Shown: positions 60,767 through 64,000 of the stretch, piece after piece
Layout: the number at the start of each line of letters is the position of its first letter
Position numbering within the stretch: position 1 is the stretch's first letter
DNA from: Microbacterium terricola
GTDB taxonomy: Bacteria > Actinomycetota > Actinomycetes > Actinomycetales > Microbacteriaceae
Direction of reading: 5' to 3'
Length of the DNA stretch: 64,000 nucleotides
NCBI RefSeq assembly: GCF_027943945.1
Contig: NZ_AP027141.1
Coordinates: forward strand, 3,100,001 to 3,164,000
Program-made: the position numbers and the translations under genes
The notes under the pieces: model-generated
What the model was told of the DNA's origin: nothing
The model's database searches: none
The model's input: the letters and a program-made list of their open reading frames with translations, nothing else

Positions 60767-61276
60767 ATGCTGCTCGTCATATCCGGGCTGCCCGGCACTG
60801 GCAAGAGTGCCCTCGCCGCCCGGGTCGCCCAGGCGGCACACGCCGTGCATCTCTCGATCGACACGATCGAGGACGCACTCATCGGCGCCGGGATCCCCGC
60901 GTCCTGGACGACCGGCGTCGCCGCCTATGAGGCGGTCCGCGCCGTCGCCGAGCAGAACCTGGAGCTCGGTCACACCGTCGTCGTCGACGCGGTCAACGAC
61001 AGCGAGATCGCCCGCGACACGTGGCGTCGCGCCGCGGCTGCGACCCGTGCGCCGCTCACCTTCATCCTCCTGACCCTCGATGATGCCGTCGAGCATCGTC
61101 GTCGACTTGAGGATCGCCATCGCGATCTGCGCAGCATCCAAGAACCCACCTGGGATGACGTGCGCACGCGGCAGGCGGAGTTCGAGCCGTGGGCGGGTGA
61201 GCACGAGCGCCTCAGTGCTCATGCACCCCTCGATCAGCTCGTCGCCTCCGTCCTGCACCTCATCGACCGGGACTGA
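60767..61276 (+). CDS. P-loop kinase-like protein (zeta-toxin/chloramphenicol phosphotransferase-like fold)
   Basis: 169 residues. Walker A GLPGTGKSA (7-15), an early HLSIDTIEDAL segment and VVVDAVNDSEIARDTWR near 65 followed by a helical LRSIQEP lid give the picture of a small-molecule or nucleotide kinase of the AAA_33 type. No antitoxin or partner gene adjoins, so a toxin role is unlikely. Substrate unknown. Confidence 0.75.
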   Translation: MLLVISGLPGTGKSALAARVAQAAHAVHLSIDTIEDALIGAGIPASWTTGVAAYEAVRAVAEQNLELGHTVVVDAVNDSEIARDTWRRAAAATRAPLTFILLTLDDAVEHRRRLEDRHRDLRSIQEPTWDDVRTRQAEFEPWAGEHERLSAHAPLDQLVASVLHLIDRD

Positions 61277-61321
61277 TCCGCGCGCGACACGTCTGGCGCG
61301 TCGCGGAGTACGCTCGCCACC

Positions 61322-61666
61322 ATGGCCGAGGAAGATCCGGTGACGACCAACCCGGAGCATTACCGCACGATCTTCGAGAACGAGTTCGTTCGCGTACTGG
61401 AGTACACCGACGAGCCGGGCGAACGCACGACTCCTCACGTGCACCCGAACAGTGTGATGGTGACTCTGTCCGACTTCCAGCGCCGGCTGCGCACCGATTC
61501 TGGAGAGCGAGACTTCGACATCCCTGCCAATCAGGCGATGTGGTTGCCTGCCCAACGGCACGCGGGCGAGAACATCGGTCAGTCCGCAACGCACACCATC
61601 TTCGTCGAACTCAAGGGCGAGGCTGCGGGCGCCGTCGATGGTCGTGTTCTCGGGCCGGGCAGGTAA
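61322..61666 (+). CDS. Cupin-like small protein
   Basis: 114 residues; a beta-barrel pattern with ENEFVRVLEYTDEPGERTTPHVHPNSVMVTL, in which two histidines match a cupin metal site, and IPANQAMWLPAQRHAGENIG as second motif. Cytoplasmic by composition. Cupins of this size often bind small ligands; no substrate can be named. Followed at seven bases by a lipoprotein gene. Confidence 0.7.
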   Translation: MAEEDPVTTNPEHYRTIFENEFVRVLEYTDEPGERTTPHVHPNSVMVTLSDFQRRLRTDSGERDFDIPANQAMWLPAQRHAGENIGQSATHTIFVELKGEAAGAVDGRVLGPGR

Positions 61667-61672
61667 GCCTCC

Positions 61673-62212
61673 GTGCCCCTCGCGCGAACACTGGCGGTCA
61701 CTGCCGCACTGGGGAGCGTTGTTGTCGCGCTGACCGCATGTGCCCCCGATCCGCAACTCATTCTCGGCGCGGGCCCGTCGGGAGGAAGCACCGCCATCTG
61801 CGTCGGAGAATTCTCCGAACCGATGACGTTCGGCGAGCCGCTCCGGCTCACTGGAGGTGCTCCGGACGTCACACTCGTCCGGGCCGACCTGGTCGACGCT
61901 GAGGGAGTGCGCGTGGTCGAGCAGGCCGCAGCACGGGCGGTCCTCCTCGCGGATGGCACTCACCTGGGTGTCGGATCGCTATACGTGGACGACGGCGACG
62001 AGGCGTGGGATGGCCGAGTTCCGCTCGACGGGACCGTCGTCAGCGATGACGGGGGCGAGACCTGGTTCGTCGCGCTCGCGCTGGAGCGCACAGGGGACAT
62101 CGCCGGAGGGTTCGCGGCCGTTGATCTCACATACGAGGTGAACGGGGAACAGCACGTGGCCCGTGGCACACAATCGATGTCCTTCCCCGCCACAGGCGAG
62201 GATTGCCCCTGA
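61673..62212 (+). CDS. Putative lipoprotein of unknown function
   Basis: 179 residues: signal with LTAC lipobox (cysteine about 23), then a mostly beta-rich acidic protein (DDGGETWFVALALERTGDIAGG) with paired cysteines near 40 and 178. GTG 61673 is the likely start. The Asp-box-like DDGGETW is single and not enough to call a propeller. No function is assigned. Confidence 0.62.
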   Translation: MPLARTLAVTAALGSVVVALTACAPDPQLILGAGPSGGSTAICVGEFSEPMTFGEPLRLTGGAPDVTLVRADLVDAEGVRVVEQAAARAVLLADGTHLGVGSLYVDDGDEAWDGRVPLDGTVVSDDGGETWFVALALERTGDIAGGFAAVDLTYEVNGEQHVARGTQSMSFPATGEDCP

Positions 62213-62275
62213 CCCTGGATGGTTGAGAATGGCGATCGGGCTGCAGCTCCAGTGGTTGTCTGGCAGAGTGCAGGC

Positions 62276-63391
62276 GTGCCGTCACCCCAGTCGCTGAGCG
62301 AAGAGGATCGCCGACGGGTGGCGGCGTGGGCGGCCGACTGCGCCGAACGCGTCCTGCACCTGTTCGAGGCCGAGGCACCGGCCGACGACCGACCCCGAAA
62401 CGCCATCGCGCGTGCCCGGGCATTCGCGCGCGGCGAGCTCTCGACGGCGGGAGAGATCCGGCAACGATTCGTCGCCGGCCGCGCCGCGCACTCGGCGACA
62501 TCACCCGCGGGCGTCGCCGCTGCCCGTGCTGCCGCCCAAGCAGCCGGTGTCGCGCACATGGGTGCACATGCTCTCGGCGCGGCGGCGTATGCCGCGCGAG
62601 CGGCCGGGTTTGCGGCCGACGGGGCAGTCCACGAGCTGGAATGGCAACTCGCGCACCTGAGCCCGGAGGCAGCGATTGCGCTCCGGCAGCTCCCACCCCT
62701 GGGCGATGACACGGCCGGGCCACTCGGCCCGGGTCTGCTGGCTTCCGGTGACCTCGGCGAGCACATCAGACGAATCCAGGCGGACCTCCTCCGTACCAGG
62801 GACGATCCGAGAACTCTGTGGGACGCAGAGGCGGAGACCTTCGATGACGCGCCCGACCATGGCTTGCTGGATCCGGACATCCGTCGCGCGTGGGCGCACC
62901 TGCTGCTCCCCCTGATCGGAGGCCGCGGGCGCAGGATCGCCGACCTCGGGTGCGGCACCGGAACTTTGTCTGTGCTGCTGGCCACGGAGGGCGGACATCT
63001 CGTCACCGGGGTGGACTTCTCGCCGGAGATGGTCCGCCGCGCCAGGGAGAAGGCCAGCGACACAGCACCGGAACCCGAGTTCATCGTGGGCGACGCGGCG
63101 GACCCGCCGCTCCCGCTCGGGGGCTTCGATGTGGTTCTCTCTCGCCACGTACTGTGGGCGATGCCGGATCCGGCCACCGCACTGCAGACCTGGCTCGACC
63201 TGCTCACTCCCACCGGCATCCTCATCCTCGTGGAAGGCCAATGGCACACGGGAGTCGGACTCTCGGCCGAGGAGTGCTTCGCACTCGTCAGCGCCAGCCG
63301 CAAGAACGTGGAGATACGGATGTTCGATGACCCCGCCTATTGGGGCGGCCCCGTCTCCGACGAGCGGTACCTCATCGTCAGCACGCCCTGA
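62276..63391 (+). CDS. Imm5-like (putative immunity protein) domain fused to a class I SAM methyltransferase
   Basis: 371 residues with two parts. Residues 5-140 are an alanine-rich helical array (LSEEDRRRVAAWAADCAERVL, RPRNAIARARAFARGEL, AHMGAHALGAAAYAARAA) that I recognise from stand-alone proteins annotated as putative immunity protein (Imm5-like). Residues 185-371 are a complete methyltransferase: motif I ADLGCGTGTLS (222-232), VTGVDFSPEMVRRARE, and FDVVLSRHVLWAMPDP. GTG 62276 is chosen because it opens the family-like segment; an earlier GTG at 62219 would add 19 untypical residues. No toxin gene is adjacent, so the name of the first domain may mislead. The join is unusual. Confidence 0.72.
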   Translation: MPSPQSLSEEDRRRVAAWAADCAERVLHLFEAEAPADDRPRNAIARARAFARGELSTAGEIRQRFVAGRAAHSATSPAGVAAARAAAQAAGVAHMGAHALGAAAYAARAAGFAADGAVHELEWQLAHLSPEAAIALRQLPPLGDDTAGPLGPGLLASGDLGEHIRRIQADLLRTRDDPRTLWDAEAETFDDAPDHGLLDPDIRRAWAHLLLPLIGGRGRRIADLGCGTGTLSVLLATEGGHLVTGVDFSPEMVRRAREKASDTAPEPEFIVGDAADPPLPLGGFDVVLSRHVLWAMPDPATALQTWLDLLTPTGILILVEGQWHTGVGLSAEECFALVSASRKNVEIRMFDDPAYWGGPVSDERYLIVSTP

Positions 63392-63422
63392 GGCACTGCT
63401 GCGCATCCCGGAGGATTGAGAG

Positions 63423-64000
63423 ATGCGGATGCATCCGGATCAGATACCCATCGATGCTCACATCGCGCGAGCGTTGATATCCGAGCAGTTTCCGGAGTGG
63501 GCGGATCTCGAGGTCACCGCGGTGTCCGGCAGCGGCACGGTCAACGCGATCTTCCGTGTCGGGCAGGGGATGGCGGCGCGATTCCCGCTTCAGCGCGCGG
63601 AGCCGGATCTGGCCAGGCGAGCGCTCGAGCAGGAAGCTGCGGCGATGACCGAGTTCGCCTCTGCGAGTCCGGTCGCCTCGCCGATCCCGGTGGCCCTGGG
63701 CCGTCCGGGCGGGGCGTATCCCATGCCGTGGTCGGTACAGACCTGGCTGGATGGTGACGTCGCAACGCCGATCAGCGTCGCGACCTCCACCGCCGTCGCG
63801 CGGGATCTCGCCGACCTGATCCAGTCGCTGCGCGCGGTGCCGACCCGAGGCAGGACCTTCCGTGGGACAGGGCGGGGAGGCGACCTCCGCGCCCACGATG
63901 CGTATGTGCAGGAATGCCTCACCGAGGTGGAGGGCTTCCGCGACGCCGAACCGCTGCGCGCATTGTGGTCACGACTCCGCGGTCTTCCTGACGGCGCAGC
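63423..64000 (+). CDS. Aminoglycoside phosphotransferase (APH)-family protein, cut by the window edge
   Basis: The first 192 residues of a protein of the APH/choline-kinase-like fold: an N-lobe with SGSGTVNAIFRVGQGMAARFPL, a helix ALEQEAAAMTEFA, and a PWSVQTWLDGD hinge. The catalytic HGDxxxxN loop is beyond the edge. GGAGGATTGAGAG precedes ATG 63423. Such proteins phosphorylate antibiotics or metabolites; here no more can be said. Confidence 0.75.
   Translation, partial: MRMHPDQIPIDAHIARALISEQFPEWADLEVTAVSGSGTVNAIFRVGQGMAARFPLQRAEPDLARRALEQEAAAMTEFASASPVASPIPVALGRPGGAYPMPWSVQTWLDGDVATPISVATSTAVARDLADLIQSLRAVPTRGRTFRGTGRGGDLRAHDAYVQECLTEVEGFRDAEPLRALWSRLRGLPDGA

Noticed and set aside
60767..61276. 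P-loop protein as a zeta toxin of a toxin-antitoxin pair
   Set aside because: No antitoxin-like gene adjoins and the neighbouring frames are unrelated membrane and cupin proteins.
1..64000. CRISPR arrays, tRNA or rRNA genes, insertion sequences, prophage genes
   Set aside because: No regularly spaced repeats, no tRNA-like cloverleaf noticed, and no transposase or integrase reading frame in the window. A tRNA scan was not run.

Overview
The window is very GC-rich, has short intergenic gaps, many ATGA start/stop overlaps, and dense sugar-uptake and glycoside-hydrolase genes. This points to a high-GC actinobacterium, most likely of the Microbacteriaceae (Microbacterium-like). That assignment is inferred from gene style and was not computed. 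I see no rRNA, tRNA, CRISPR array, insertion sequence or prophage gene. Apart from the assorted right end, the window reads as a catabolic region built from several self-contained, separately regulated modules.

Region by region: (1) 0-6.1 kb holds a branched-chain-amino-acid-type binding protein, a GMC alcohol oxidase/dehydrogenase with an aldehyde dehydrogenase, and a divergent benzaldehyde-dehydrogenase-like gene, which together suggest oxidation of an aromatic or other alcohol to the acid. (2) 6.1-10.7 kb holds a GH2 glycosidase with an MFS transporter and a divergent TetR regulator that share a palindromic operator. A frameshifted UPF0303 gene (10.7-11.1 kb) follows. (3) 11.2-24.3 kb is a plant-glycoside module: GH78 alpha-L-rhamnosidase with an aldo/keto reductase; an alpha/beta hydrolase, GH1 and a beta-lactamase-fold esterase in one translationally coupled operon; a TetR regulator; GH3; and a sugar ABC importer. 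A recurrent TCASTGA-centred motif sits in front of every transcription unit. (4) 24.4-31.0 kb is an alpha-galactoside module: ROK repressor, GH36 and an ABC importer. (5) 31.1-43.0 kb is a beta-galactoside or pectic side-chain module: GH35, a secreted sialidase-fold/ricin protein, an ABC importer, GH42 and a LacI regulator with twin operators. (6) 43.4-55.1 kb is a homoprotocatechuate meta-cleavage cluster (hpaE, hpaD, hpaH, hpaI, a GntR regulator) with an unusual FAH-RraA fusion, a MobA-type flavin monooxygenase, an MHS transporter and a ThDP-dependent decarboxylase-like enzyme. (7) 55.2-64 kb holds small, mostly monocistronic genes: P-loop kinases, DUF1653, TOPRIM, VOC, RidA, methyltransferases, lipoproteins and a phosphotransferase cut by the window edge.

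How it works together: modules 3-5 would import oligosaccharides through binding-protein ABC systems that lack their own ATPase gene and so probably borrow a shared MsmK/MsiK-type ATPase. Mostly cytoplasmic exo-glycosidases would then degrade them. Modules 1 and 6 would handle the aromatic part of plant material, so the whole region fits a plant-associated or soil lifestyle. The most novel-looking elements are the five-site TetR regulon, the FAH-RraA fusion with a non-HpaBC entry route into homoprotocatechuate, and an Imm5-like/methyltransferase fusion at 62.3 kb.
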